The notes: generated from the letters alone by a model not told the origin. Numbered from the stretch's first letter, positions 53,602-61,920 are shown. The stretch is DNA of 64,000 nucleotides from JAGVSR01 sp963742405 (GCA_963742405.1 CAVUMB010000005.1:638720-702719), one strand, 5' to 3'. Made by a program: numbers and translations.

Positions 53602-54638
53602 TCAAGCGGCCCCCGTCCACAGAACCTGCTCGATGTGCGTTGCGCCAGCCGCGAGCATCACAAGTCGATCGAAACCCAGCGCGCACCCCGATGCCGCGGG
53701 CATCTCGGCAAGTGCGGCCAGAAAGTCTTCATCTAAGGGGTAACGCTCTGCGTAGATCGCTTGCCTGAGAGCCATTTGGCTCTCAAGATTCGCGCGCTGT
53801 TGCACAGGGTCGGTCAGTTCGCCAAAACCGTTGGCCAGCTCGATGCCGCAACAATAAAGCTCGAACCGCTCCGCAACCCGCCTGTCCGCAGCTGTCCGCC
53901 GCGCCAGGGCCGCCTCGACGGCCGGATACTCGATCAACAATTGCGGCTGCCCGACGCCGAGCTTCGGTTCGATCTTCGCCGCCAGAACCCGCGCGAACAG
54001 ATCCGACCAGCTGTCGTCGGGCCGCACGGTCAGACCCTGCGACCGGACTTGCTCGGCCAGGACTCGCGGTCCGGCTCACCCTCGGAGAGCGTCGCCAACA
54101 GGTCGATTCCCGCAAACCGCGAAAACGCCTCCGCCACGGTCAGCCGATCCGCCGCCCCCTTGGGCACCGCAACCGAACCGCGCCATGAGACAAGCCGCTG
54201 ACCGGTCGTCGCGCAAGCCAGCCGCAACAGTTGCGCGGCATCGTCCATCAACGTCTCATAGGGTGCGCCCACGCGGTACCATTCGAGCATGGTGAATTCC
54301 GTTGCGTGCAACGGGCCGTGTTCGCGATTGCGAAAGCAAGGCGTGAACGCAAAAATCTTCTGCTCTCCCGCCGCCAGCAGCTTCTTCATGGCAAACTCGG
54401 GGGACGTGTGCAGATATCGTCGCCTGACCGAGAGATCCGGCCCGACGACATCGGTGGCCAGTGCGTGCAAATGCGCTTCGTTCCCCGGCGACACTTGCAG
54501 ACATTGCGGCTCGACTTGGATGAACCCTTCGCTCTCGAACCAGGCCCGGATCGCGGCCTTGATACGCCCCCGCGCGATGAGGAACGGACGCCGGTCGGCA
54601 TGCCGCTCGCGGTTCCACCAGGGGGAATTTTTGATCAT
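53602..54638 (-). CDS. epmA: EF-P lysine aminoacylase EpmA (frameshifted)
   Basis: A class II tRNA-synthetase-like enzyme that attaches (R)-beta-lysine to elongation factor P. The start at 54638 gives WFESEGFIQVEPQCLQVSPGNEAHLHAL, then RRYLHTSPEFAMKKLLAAGEQKIF and CFRNREHGPLHATEFTMLEWYR, as in lysyl-tRNA synthetase without an anticodon domain. The frame breaks near 54063. The second part reads VLAEQVRSQGLTVRPDDSW, ELANGFGELTDPVQQRANL and SGCALGFDRLVMLAAGATHIEQVLW. Length fits about 345 aa. It is divergent from efp, its substrate, as often found. EpmB is not in the window. Confidence 0.92.
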
Positions 54639-54822
54639 ATTGCTAGACTTTCCAGCCTTTGACAGCGGCCGGCGTCATGCCGAACGGCCGCACTTGGCCT
54701 TTTCACCGCGAATAGAGTATGAGAGGCGCACAAATCCCCGCTCGCCACCCCGCCCTTCGAGGCTTTTGGCAACGCGCGCCGTTCCGGCGCGTCCGACGGG
54801 GCGGCTTTGATGGAGACCACTC

Positions 54823-55392
54823 GTGGCCAAGGTTATCGCAAGCTCGGTGCGCAAGGGCAACGTGCTCGATCTGGACGGCAGGCTTGCTGTCGTCATGCAC
54901 GCTGAAAACATTCACCCCGGTAAAGGCACGCCGGTCACCCATCTGGAAATGCGCCGCATTGCGGATGGCGTGAAGATCGTCGAACGCTACCGCACGACCG
55001 ATCAGGTCGAGCGCGCCTACCTCGACGAGAAAGACTACAATTATCTCTATGAAGACGAGATGGGCTACAACTTCATGCAGCCGGAAAATTTCGACCAGAT
55101 CACCGTCTCGCGTGACGTGCTGGGCGATCAGGCTCAGTGGTTGCAGGAAGGCATGACCTGCTCGGTGTCCCTCCACGAGGGCAACCCGATTTCGATCGAA
55201 CTGCCACAGCGTGTTTCCCTCGAGATTGTCGAAGCCGAACCCGTCGTGAAGGGCCAGACGGCGTCGTCGTCCTACAAGACTGCGAAGCTCTCGAACGGCG
55301 CCCGGGTCATGGTGCCCTCACATATCGGAGCCGGAACCCGCGTCGTCGTCATGACGGCGGACGGCTCCTACGTCGAGCGCGCCAAGGATTGA
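54823..55392 (+). CDS. efp: elongation factor P
   Basis: A 189-aa translation factor that relieves stalling at polyproline. The KOW-like domain 1 ends with the modified-lysine loop HPGKGTPVTH, the lysine at position 34 as in other EF-P that are beta-lysylated. Domains 2 and 3 follow (YLYEDEMGYNFMQPENFDQI; SLEIVEAEPVVKGQT, MVPSHIGAGTRVVVMTADGSYVERAKD). The start is a GTG at 54823. The divergent epmA gene is its likely modifying enzyme. A terminator follows. Confidence 0.97.
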   Translation: MAKVIASSVRKGNVLDLDGRLAVVMHAENIHPGKGTPVTHLEMRRIADGVKIVERYRTTDQVERAYLDEKDYNYLYEDEMGYNFMQPENFDQITVSRDVLGDQAQWLQEGMTCSVSLHEGNPISIELPQRVSLEIVEAEPVVKGQTASSSYKTAKLSNGARVMVPSHIGAGTRVVVMTADGSYVERAKD

Positions 55393-55419
55393 ATTCAATC
55401 TCGCCCTGCTGAGTTCCGG

Positions 55420-55449
55420 CGCCGGATGCCAAAAGCGTCCGGCGTCTTT
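55420..55449 (+). terminator. rho-independent terminator
   Basis: CGCCGGATGC at 55420-55429 pairs with GCGTCCGGCG at 55435-55444, then T residues at 55446-55451. Ends efp and runs up to the stop of the convergent GreA/B-like gene. Confidence 0.75.
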
Positions 55450-55914
55450 TTATCGGATGGCTTCGATCTCGGCGTCTGCCTGCCCCATCCGGACGGTGTC
55501 GCCTTCCGCCTTCCCCATCAGCGCTCGCGCCAGCGGCGAGACAAACGAAATGCTGCCCTGCGCGGGATCGGCTTCGTCTTCACCCACGATGCGATACGTC
55601 ACCCGCTGATCTGCGCTGCGCAAAAGCGTCACGCGCGAGCCGAATTGAACCGTGCCGCTCTCGCTCGGCTCCGGCATCAACTCCGCCGACTGACGTCGCT
55701 GAGACCAGTAACGCAGATCGCGCGCGACTTTTTGCAACTGCGCCCGGTCGGCCGAAGTTTGCGCTTCGGCATAGGCTTCGTTGAGCCTTGCCACCTCCGT
55801 CTCGATGGCAGCTAACCCTTCGGTGGTCACAAAATTGCGATGCTCGGAGATCGGACGATCGGGCAGGGTGTCGAGCCCCTCACCCGTGTCTTCTTTGACG
55901 AATGCTCGGCTCAT
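55450..55914 (-). CDS. GreA/GreB family elongation factor
   Basis: A 154-aa protein with the Gre layout: an N-terminal coiled coil with LAAIETEVARLNEAYAEAQ, and a C-terminal FKBP-like domain (TVQFGSRVTLLRSADQRVTYRIVGEDEADPAQG, FVSPLARALMGKAEGDTVRM). It would rescue backtracked RNA polymerase or bind its secondary channel. It is a divergent Gre-like form, not the standard GreA. The ATG at 55914 (MSRAFVKEDTGE) is chosen over upstream codons lacking homology. Divergent from yjbQ, with 40 bp between them. Confidence 0.9.
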   Translation of the reverse strand: MSRAFVKEDTGEGLDTLPDRPISEHRNFVTTEGLAAIETEVARLNEAYAEAQTSADRAQLQKVARDLRYWSQRRQSAELMPEPSESGTVQFGSRVTLLRSADQRVTYRIVGEDEADPAQGSISFVSPLARALMGKAEGDTVRMGQADAEIEAIR

Positions 55915-55953
55915 GGGAAAACAACGTTCCGTTTCGATTGTGTAGGCAACAGC

Positions 55954-56400
55954 ATGCGTCAAAAACTCGAGACATTCACGGTAAAAACGCGCGGTCCGGG
56001 GCTTTACGAGTTAACCGACGAGATCGAACGGCTCGTCGCGCTGTTGGAGATCACGACTGGCCTCGTCACCATCTACTGCGCCCACACCTCGGCATCCCTC
56101 CTGATCCAGGAAAATGCCGACCCTGATGTCAGGCGTGATCTCAACGCGTTTTTCCGCCGCCTTGTTCCGGAGGGGGATGACCTATTCGTCCACACGGCCG
56201 AAGGCCCCGACGACATGCCGGCCCACGTTAAAGCGGCGCTGACGCAGACGTCGCTCGCAATACCGGTCGACGCAGGCCGAATGGTGCTCGGCACATGGCA
56301 GGGCATCTATCTCTTCGAACATCGCACCGCACCCCACACCCGCCGCATCGTGGTGCACGTGCTAGGGACGTCAGGGGTCACATCCGAAAGCCGCCTATGA
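55954..56400 (+). CDS. YjbQ family protein (UPF0047)
   Basis: A 148-aa member of the YjbQ/UPF0047 family. Typical stretches are GLYELTDEIERLVA, GLVTIYCAHTSASLLIQENADPDVRRDL, DDMPAHVKAALTQTSLAIPV and GTWQGIYLFEHR. Members show weak thiamine-phosphate synthase activity in vitro, and the physiological role is not certain. The ATG at 55954 (MRQKLETFTV) is the family start; longer frames are unrelated. Function is by family only. Confidence 0.93.
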   Translation: MRQKLETFTVKTRGPGLYELTDEIERLVALLEITTGLVTIYCAHTSASLLIQENADPDVRRDLNAFFRRLVPEGDDLFVHTAEGPDDMPAHVKAALTQTSLAIPVDAGRMVLGTWQGIYLFEHRTAPHTRRIVVHVLGTSGVTSESRL

Positions 56401-56631
56401 CGAAGACGCGTAAATGCACGGTCTGATCAATCAGGCGCGTGTAAATCAGCCGACGGTCGATGAAATCGCCGCATAAATCATCAAAGTGGTGCGGGATCGA
56501 CGATGAAACTCACGATCCGGCCGGCTACGAGCCCCCGCAAAACATCGTCGTAGATGGCTGTTCGAGCGTGTCGTTCGCCGCGAGCATCTGCTCGACCGCA
56601 ACCATCTGAGACGCTGAGATTAAACAGTGGC

Positions 56632-56769
56632 TCAGATCGTCTTTCCGAGAAACATGACGATCGCAAAGCTGAACATTGCTACAGCGCACAACGAGAGGTC
56701 GACAACAGGATCGTCGGGTCCAAATTCGTCATAGGGGCCATAAAGACCCTCACAAGATTTGCGAAACAT
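56632..56769 (-). CDS. small membrane protein, 45 aa
   Basis: An ATG at 56769 preceded by GCGGAGGACTTGC opens a 45-codon frame: a soluble N-terminus (FRKSCEGLYGPYDEFGPDD) and one hydrophobic helix (VDLSLCAVAMFSFAIVMFLG). Good ribosome-binding site and a typical small membrane protein layout. No family recognised. It lies in an otherwise gene-poor stretch between yjbQ and the next ORF. Confidence 0.5.
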   Translation of the reverse strand: MFRKSCEGLYGPYDEFGPDDPVVDLSLCAVAMFSFAIVMFLGKTI

Positions 56770-56947
56770 TGCAAGTCCTCCGCTGAACTAACCAATCGTT
56801 AAACTGATTCGCACCGGACTTCACGCCCTCGAACGCTTGCTGCACACCGCAACTTCGACCGCAGGATGACGCTGAACCGTGGATCGGCGCGTGAATAACG
56901 CTTCGCGCGCCTAACTATTCCCCCATGAGTTCCGCGGGCGAGGGCAA

Positions 56948-57343
56948 GTGTGTATGTCTTCAGCGGCGCGTTCGAAAAATCCGCGAAATTCGTCAAACTG
57001 GTACCCAATCCAAACCCTTTGGACTTTGCATTCCTGGCTATGGCCTCTGCGATGCTTGTACGAAGAGGTCGCTACCCGTGCCGCTGCCGAAGAACTCCGT
57101 CGACGAGATGGCGCGTGGAATGTCGAGACATACTTGAGCGATAACGGCGGCTTTCCGGAAAAACTGACACGCATGATTGTTGAGGCCGCAAGGAAGGCCG
57201 CCGTTCCATTGTGCGCACCTGCCGAAAAGCTCAATGACAATTTAGCGTTCATACGCCTTGCGGTGTGTGACGAGGAGCGGGCACAGCAGCAATCGAAGGC
57301 GAAAGTCGGAGCGCAACCCACAAGTCTACTGGAGCAGCAATGA
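56948..57343 (+). CDS. possible hypothetical protein, 131 aa
   Basis: An open frame with a plausible helical second half (EVATRAAAEELRRRDGAW, KLTRMIVEAARKAAVPLCAPAEK) but an odd Trp-rich start. No ribosome-binding site was recognised and codon usage is mixed, so the first third may be in the wrong frame. No family recognised. It abuts the host-attachment-like gene on the other strand. Confidence 0.3.
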   Translation: MCMSSAARSKNPRNSSNWYPIQTLWTLHSWLWPLRCLYEEVATRAAAEELRRRDGAWNVETYLSDNGGFPEKLTRMIVEAARKAAVPLCAPAEKLNDNLAFIRLAVCDEERAQQQSKAKVGAQPTSLLEQQ

Positions 57344-57793
57344 TCAGCCTTCGAGCACCTTAGCGACCGCCGCGGTGATGTCCGGCACCGTGTGCGCGGT
57401 CAGGTCCTTGTCCAGCGTCGCCACGATCTTCTTCGCCAGCGGACCTTGCGCGGCTTTGCGCATCTCCCCCAGAGCCACCGGCGGCGCCACGATGACGAGT
57501 TCTTCGAACAGACCAGCGGCTGCGTCTTTCGCAAGGTCGGCCACGATCTGATCCACAAACCGATCCTCGGCGCGCCGATGCAGATCGGGCGTGGCCATGG
57601 CGGATCGGCTGTCACTGAACGACTGGAAGGAGCGCGCCGGCCGATCGCGGCCCTGCTCGCTGGTCTTGGGATTGTCTTGCTCATAAACGCGCACGACCTT
57701 CAACGCCGGCTCCAGCGCATCGCCTTCGTTGATGAGAACGAGCCCCCGCGCGCCGTCGGCAACAACGACCCACATGCCTTTTTTGATTTTCAT
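57344..57793 (-). CDS. host attachment protein (baeRF/eRF1-like family)
   Basis: A 149-aa protein of the host-attachment family (PF10116-type). Stretches include GMWVVVADGARGLVLINEG at the N-terminus, HRRAEDRFVDQIVADLAKDAAAG, ELVIVAPPVALGEMRKA and VPDITAAVAKVLEG. The name comes from plant-attachment studies; the fold is related to eRF1 domain 2 and the biochemical role is not established. The start at 57793 has an AAGGAGACGAAA site. Divergent from the NTF2-like gene with a palindrome between them. Confidence 0.88.
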   Translation of the reverse strand: MKIKKGMWVVVADGARGLVLINEGDALEPALKVVRVYEQDNPKTSEQGRDRPARSFQSFSDSRSAMATPDLHRRAEDRFVDQIVADLAKDAAAGLFEELVIVAPPVALGEMRKAAQGPLAKKIVATLDKDLTAHTVPDITAAVAKVLEG

Positions 57794-57878
57794 TTTCGTC
57801 TCCTTACTTCTGGTTGGAGAAGATTAAACGCCCCAGCCCGGGACCTGACTGTGATGCAAATCAATGTAAATTCGGCCG

Positions 57879-57897
57879 GGAACGGACGACCCGTTCC
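57879..57897. promoter_or_regulatory. perfect inverted repeat in a divergent promoter region
   Basis: GGAACGG at 57879-57885 and CCGTTCC at 57891-57897, perfect complements around a 5-base centre. It lies midway between the host-attachment and NTF2-like genes, as an operator would. It also looks like two back-to-back EcfG half-sites, but their spacing is wrong for a promoter. Confidence 0.45.
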
Positions 57898-58021
57898 ATT
57901 CGGTCTGAAAACGCCGCGTTCACCGGCCGCAGAGCCGGGTCTTGTCTCGCAGGGCGAACCTGTTAATCAGGCCTCAATCCGCAGTCGTCCATCCCCCGAG
58001 ACCGAACCGCCTGGAGGCACC

Positions 58022-58456
58022 ATGACCGAAACGTCCGCCGAGAGCGCCGCCCGCACCGCCACCGCCGCCCTCATCCGCGACTACTACGCCGCCTTTAACC
58101 GCGGCGACACGAACACCATGCTCGACTTCCTGACCGAGGACGTCATCCACGACGTCAACCAGGGCGAGCGCCGCGAGGGCAAGGAGAAGTTCCGCGCGTT
58201 CAACGCGCGCATGGACCACAATTATAAGGAAGAACTGAAGGACATCGTCGTGATGGTGTCGAAGGACGGTGCCCGCGCGTCGGCCGAGTTCAACGTGCAC
58301 GGCGTCTATAAGAACACCGACGAAGGCCTCCCCCCCGCCAAGGGCCAGACGTATGTTCTGCCGGCTGGGACGTTCTTTGCCATCCGCGACGGCAAGATTG
58401 CGCGCGTCACGACGTACTACAATCTGACCGATTGGATCACGCAGGTCGCCGGCTGA
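58022..58456 (+). CDS. NTF2-like / SnoaL-type protein
   Basis: A 144-aa protein of the NTF2-like fold (ketosteroid isomerase/SnoaL group). After a short Thr/Ala leader it shows LIRDYYAAFNRGDTNTMLDFLTEDVIHDVNQG, with the typical helix, then REGKEKFRAF, DIVVMVSKDGARASAEF and YVLPAGTFFAIRDGKIARVTTYYNL. The ATG at 58022 follows CTGGAGGCAC. Active-site residues cannot be assigned to a known reaction. Followed by the GNAT gene after 26 nt. Confidence 0.85.
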   Translation: MTETSAESAARTATAALIRDYYAAFNRGDTNTMLDFLTEDVIHDVNQGERREGKEKFRAFNARMDHNYKEELKDIVVMVSKDGARASAEFNVHGVYKNTDEGLPPAKGQTYVLPAGTFFAIRDGKIARVTTYYNLTDWITQVAG

Positions 58457-58482
58457 GCATCGACCAGCCGAGGGAGACCGCG

Positions 58483-59079
58483 ATGGAGAAGAAAAAGCTC
58501 GACGTTCGGTCGCTGACCGGTGCTGAGATCATTCCGATCCTGCCCGATCTCGCCCGTCTGCGCATCGTCGTCTTCCGCGACTGGCCCTATCTCTACGACG
58601 GCACACTCGATTACGAAGAAAAGTATCTGGCGAACTTTGCCGCCGCCAAGGGTGCCGTCGTCATCGCCGCGTATGACGGCAACGAGATGGTCGGTGCGTC
58701 CACGGGCGCTCCGATGATCGAGCACGCCGATGAGTTTGGCGAACCGTTCCGCGCGGCAGGTTTCGACATTGCGAAAATTTTCTATTGCGGCGAGAGCGTT
58801 CTCCTGAAAAGTCATCGCGGCCATGGCTTGGGCCACGCGTTCTTTGATGGCCGTGAAGCCCAAGCCCATGCTCTCGGCGGCTTCACGCATTCAACCTTCT
58901 GCCGTGTCGTTCGGCCAGACGATCACCCGCTGAAACCGGCCGACTATGCGCCCCTCGACGGGTTCTGGAAAAAACGCGGCTACGCGCCGGTCGATATCTT
59001 CGCGACCTACGACTGGAAAGATATCGATCAACCACTGGAAACAACGCACCGCATGCAATTCTGGATGAAGGGTCTTTGA
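58483..59079 (+). CDS. GNAT family N-acetyltransferase
   Basis: A 198-aa acetyltransferase. IIPILPDLARLRIVVFRDWPYLY at the N-terminus and KIFYCGESVLLKSHRGHGLGHAFFDGRE, the acetyl-CoA-binding motif A (RGHGLGH), are clear. GFWKKRGYAPVDIFATYDWKDID follows. This subset of GNATs is common in Proteobacteria, and its substrate is unknown. The start at 58483 has a GGGAGACC site. The stop overlaps the possible TTG at 59076 of the next gene. Confidence 0.9.
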   Translation: MEKKKLDVRSLTGAEIIPILPDLARLRIVVFRDWPYLYDGTLDYEEKYLANFAAAKGAVVIAAYDGNEMVGASTGAPMIEHADEFGEPFRAAGFDIAKIFYCGESVLLKSHRGHGLGHAFFDGREAQAHALGGFTHSTFCRVVRPDDHPLKPADYAPLDGFWKKRGYAPVDIFATYDWKDIDQPLETTHRMQFWMKGL

Positions 59080-59081
59080 AT

Positions 59082-60018
59082 TTGGCACGCGCCCCGCTCA
59101 CCATCGCCAGCGCTCAGTATCCGATCGGACAGCCCTCTCAGCCTCGACGCGTGGGAAGAGAAGATGTCCAAATGGGTCGCACAGGGCGCGGCGACCGGTG
59201 CCAGTCTCTTGGTGTTTCCCGAATACGCGGCGATCGAGCAGGCGGCCTGCTTCGGACCGGACGTTTATTCCGATCTGCAAAAAACTCTGCACACCGTTGC
59301 AGAACTCGCCGCCTCAAGGGTGGCGTTTCATCTCGATCTTGCGCGCGAAAACGACGTCCACATTCTCGTTGGCTCAGGACCGGTGCTCAAATCCGACGGC
59401 CGCTTCGTCAACGCGGCCCAGCTCGTGACGCCCCACGGCCTCGTCGGCGAGCAGGAAAAAATCGTCATGACACCGTTTGAACGCGACTGGGGAATTTCCG
59501 GCGGCGGGCCGCTCCGCGTCTTCGACACGGACCTCGGCATGCTGGCAATCCTGATCTGCTACGATAGCGAATTCCCGCTGCTCGGCCGCGCCTTGACCGA
59601 AGCCGGCGCCGAAGTCGTTCTCGTTCCCTCGTGCACCGAACGCGTCTCGGGCTTCCACCGGGTCCGCACCGGCTGCATGGCGCGCGCACTCGAAAATAGC
59701 ATCGTCACGGTCCAGAGCCCGACGGTCGGCGATGCGCTCTGGTCTCCCGCCGTCGATCGCAACGAAGGCTCCGCCGGAATTTTTGTGCCCTCCGAACACG
59801 GCGTCTCCGATACGGGTGTCCTTGCCGAGGGTCCGCTCAGCCAACCGGCGTGGGTGACCGCGACGATCGACCTGGAACGGCTGCATCGCGTCCGCACGAC
59901 CGGCGAAATGCGCAACTACGCCGATTGGACGGCGCAGCCGGGCGCGCAACCTCTTCTGTCAGCGGTCGAGATCGTCTCGTTACGTGAAGACTTTATTCGA
60001 GTTCCCACGTCACGGTGA
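59082..60018 (+). CDS. carbon-nitrogen hydrolase (nitrilase superfamily), frameshifted
   Basis: About 310 aa. The start is a TTG near 59082 (APLTIASAQYPIG). The frame breaks near 59133, then continues SLDAWEEKMSKWVAQGAATGASLLVFPEYAAIEQ, with the catalytic Glu in PEY. The catalytic Lys is in EKIVMTPFERDWGI, and the nucleophilic Cys in LAILICYDSEFPLL. VVLVPSCTERVSG and GCMARALENSIVTVQSPT follow. The triad Glu-Lys-Cys is intact, so the enzyme is likely a functional amidase or acid hydrolase; substrate unknown. It overlaps the end of the SIMPL gene by 26 nt in convergent orientation. Confidence 0.9.
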
Positions 60019-60706
60019 CGTTGGCTTCGAGAGACTGGGTCCCTCGCTCGATGGGCACAGCCTCCATGGCCGCAGCCGCGCGCCCGGCCTTGAAGAACGG
60101 CCGCGGCTCTGGCGCGCCGCCTTCGTTGATCGCCATGACTTTGCCGACCTTCGCCCCCGCCGCCGCCGCATAGAGCTCCGCCCGCCGCCGCGCATTGGCG
60201 ATGGCAGCCTTGCGGGCTTCGTCGCGCAGTGTCTCGGCCGCGGTGACCTCGAACGTGATGCCGTTCATTTGGTTGGCGCCAAGCGACACGAGTTTGTCCA
60301 GGATCTCTCCCAGCGCATCCAGATTGCCGACGCGCACCTCGACGCTGTTCGAGGCCTGATATCCGTCGATGACGGGCGGCTGCCCGTCGCGCGGATTGGT
60401 GTAGCGCGGGTTCAAATTGAACCCCGACGTCTGGATGTCTTTCGGCTCGATGCCGCTCTGCTTGAGACCGGCCACCAGCTTGTCCATCGCCGCGTTGTTT
60501 TCCGACAACGCCTCCCGCGCCGTCTTGCCTTCTGTGACGACCCCCGTTTGAACGCGTGCGGCGTCGGGCACGGCAGCCGCCGTCCCGGTTGCAGATACGG
60601 TGATGCTACGGTCCATACGCGTGTCCTCGGCGGCGGCGGACATTGGATGGAAAGCAAACATCGCTGAAATAAGAGCGGCGATGATAGCAGGGCTGCGACG
60701 GGCCAT
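59993..60706 (-). CDS. SIMPL-domain (DUF541) secreted protein
   Basis: A 237-aa periplasmic protein. The signal peptide (RSPAIIAALISAMFAFHPMSAAA) is followed by the SIMPL/DUF541 domain: SITVSATGTAAAVPDAARVQTGV, SGIEPKDIQTSGFNLNPRY, YQASNSVEVRVGNLDALGEILDKLVSLG and ARKAAIANARRRAELYAAAAGAKVGKVM. Members include BP26 and YggE, which are linked to oxidative stress. The start at 60706 begins the signal peptide. Overlaps the hydrolase gene at its 3' end. Confidence 0.92.
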   Translation of the reverse strand: MARRSPAIIAALISAMFAFHPMSAAAEDTRMDRSITVSATGTAAAVPDAARVQTGVVTEGKTAREALSENNAAMDKLVAGLKQSGIEPKDIQTSGFNLNPRYTNPRDGQPPVIDGYQASNSVEVRVGNLDALGEILDKLVSLGANQMNGITFEVTAAETLRDEARKAAIANARRRAELYAAAAGAKVGKVMAINEGGAPEPRPFFKAGRAAAAMEAVPIERGTQSLEANVTVTWELE

Positions 60707-60827
60707 GATGATCAGGTCCTTAAGCCAAAAGTCTGTAGGCCGGACGAAATGATCACCCTGCATCTCGGCGCTTTAATGACGTCTGTGCCGACCAATCTTG
60801 CATGAGTTTGAGAACAGTCGGAAGTCG

Positions 60828-60904
60828 TGGTGGGCCCGCCAGGACTTCGAACCTGGAACCAGGCGGTTATGAGCCGCCAGCTCTAACCATTGAGCTACGA
60901 GCCC
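60828..60904 (-). tRNA. tRNA-Ile(CAT) with an 8-base T-loop
   Basis: A cloverleaf on the minus strand: acceptor arms GGGCTCG and CGGGCCC (one G-T pair), D-stem GCTC/GAGC, anticodon stem GGCGG/CCGCC with loop CTCATAA (anticodon CAT), T-stem CCAGG/CCTGG, and an encoded CCA end. The short D-loop (AATGGTTA) and overall sequence resemble the isoleucine tRNA whose CAT is converted to lysidine, rather than initiator or elongator methionine. The T-loop has 8 bases (TTCGAAGT) instead of 7, one extra A or G. Given the many single-base shifts nearby, this is probably a sequence error. Confidence 0.9.
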
Positions 60905-61147
60905 GCCGTACGCTTGAACCTCAAATGCAGCAGACATGCCATTCCGTGCATTGGCCCACAAGCGACCAATATTTGCGCGATTGGAGTGAGACATACCAGC
61001 GTGTTGTGAGGCCCCCGCTGCGGGGATCCTTGCCCCGGCAAAGACGGTCTTTACCAAATTGGGTTCGTTTCGCAATAGAGCACTAACTTCTTATTCGACA
61101 TGAGACCGCCATCATGGTCGAGAGATCTTGATCTGCCGGTCTTGAAA

Positions 61148-61166
61148 ATATATACATGATATATCT
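61148..61166. promoter_or_regulatory. AT-rich operator/promoter of vapBC
   Basis: A run of alternating A and T (ATATATACATGATATAT) lies 25-40 bases upstream of the vapB start. It is quasi-palindromic around CATG and could be where the VapBC complex binds to repress its own operon. No mapped site supports it. Confidence 0.4.
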
Positions 61167-61189
61167 ACTTGTCATTCTGAGGGCGGCTC

Positions 61190-61453
61190 ATGAAGAAAGC
61201 AAAGCTGTTCTCGACCGGCGGCAGTCAGGCGGTACGCCTACCCGCTGACTATCGGTTTGAGGGGACAGAAGTGGATATCCGGCGCGATCCGCTGACGGGA
61301 GACGTGGTTTTGTCGAAGCCGGCTGGATCGTGGACCGCGTATTTCGACTGGGTGAAGACATTGGATCTGCCGGACGATTTTATGGGCGAGCGCGATCAGC
61401 CCGTTGATGATTTGCGCGATCCATTGACCGCACGCCGGGGCAAGCGTGGCTGA
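61190..61453 (+). CDS. VapB-type antitoxin (AbrB/SpoVT fold)
   Basis: An 87-aa antitoxin. The N-terminus (KKAKLFSTGGSQAVRLPADYRF) is the SpoVT/AbrB DNA-binding swapped-hairpin start common in VapB. The C-terminal half (FDWVKTLDLPDDFMGERDQP) is the flexible toxin-binding tail. It overlaps the vapC start by 8 nt, so the two are translationally coupled. Confidence 0.9.
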   Translation: MKKAKLFSTGGSQAVRLPADYRFEGTEVDIRRDPLTGDVVLSKPAGSWTAYFDWVKTLDLPDDFMGERDQPVDDLRDPLTARRGKRG

Positions 61454-61844
61454 ATACCTGCTCGACACCGAGGCCGCGTCGCGTCTTATCCGAGCCGAGC
61501 GCACCGCCGTGACCAACCTGCGCCGATCCGGTGCCAAAGCGTTGTCGATTTCATCGATCAGTATGGCTGAATTGCTCTATGGCGCACGTCTTCGTGAGAG
61601 CAATCCAGCCGTCATGGCGGCGGTGCGAGGGTTCCTCGCAAGAATTTCGATTGAACCCTGGGACGGCAAGGCGGCCGAGGCACATGCCCGAATTCGCGAG
61701 CGCGCCAGGCGCGTCGGTCGAAGTGCAGGCGTCTTTGATATCATGATCGCGGCTCACGCCGAAGCGCTCGGCATGACGCTAGTCACCCGCGACGCGGCCA
61801 TCAAGAACTTAGCAATCGAAGGCCTGACGATCGTCAGTTGGTAG
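61446..61844 (+). CDS. VapC-type PIN-domain toxin ribonuclease
   Basis: A 132-aa PIN-domain protein. The catalytic acids are visible: Asp7 in YLLDTE, Glu42 in MAELLYG, Asp98 in GVFDIMIAAHA and Asp116 in TRDAAI. The GTG start at 61446 overlaps vapB. VapC toxins cleave tRNA or rRNA and are neutralised by VapB, so the pair is complete here. Confidence 0.92.
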   Translation: MAEYLLDTEAASRLIRAERTAVTNLRRSGAKALSISSISMAELLYGARLRESNPAVMAAVRGFLARISIEPWDGKAAEAHARIRERARRVGRSAGVFDIMIAAHAEALGMTLVTRDAAIKNLAIEGLTIVSW

Positions 61845-61850
61845 CTGGGG

Positions 61851-61920
61851 CACGTCGTTCAAGGCCAAGACCACTGCGCCGAACCAACTCTGGCAGACCG
61901 ATTTCACCTACCCCACCTGA
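61851..61920 (+). mobile_element. IS3-family transposase (integrase core) fragment
   Basis: A 70-base piece whose translation GTSFKAKTTAPNQLWQTDFTY matches the start of the integrase core of IS3-type OrfB transposases (PNQLWQTDFTYLK). It ends at a stop within a few codons. No inverted repeats were found near it. It is a small relic, showing past insertion in the toxin-antitoxin stretch. Confidence 0.7.

Noticed and set aside
57879..57897. Reading the palindrome as an EcfG promoter.
   Set aside because: Only 8 bases separate the GGAAC and CGTT elements, so no promoter can be formed; kept as a possible operator.
60828..61200. The tRNA gene as the integration site of the toxin-antitoxin stretch.
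   Set aside because: Integrases usually target the tRNA 3' end, which here points left, whereas the toxin-antitoxin genes lie on the 5' side; no repeated 3' tRNA end was seen to the right.
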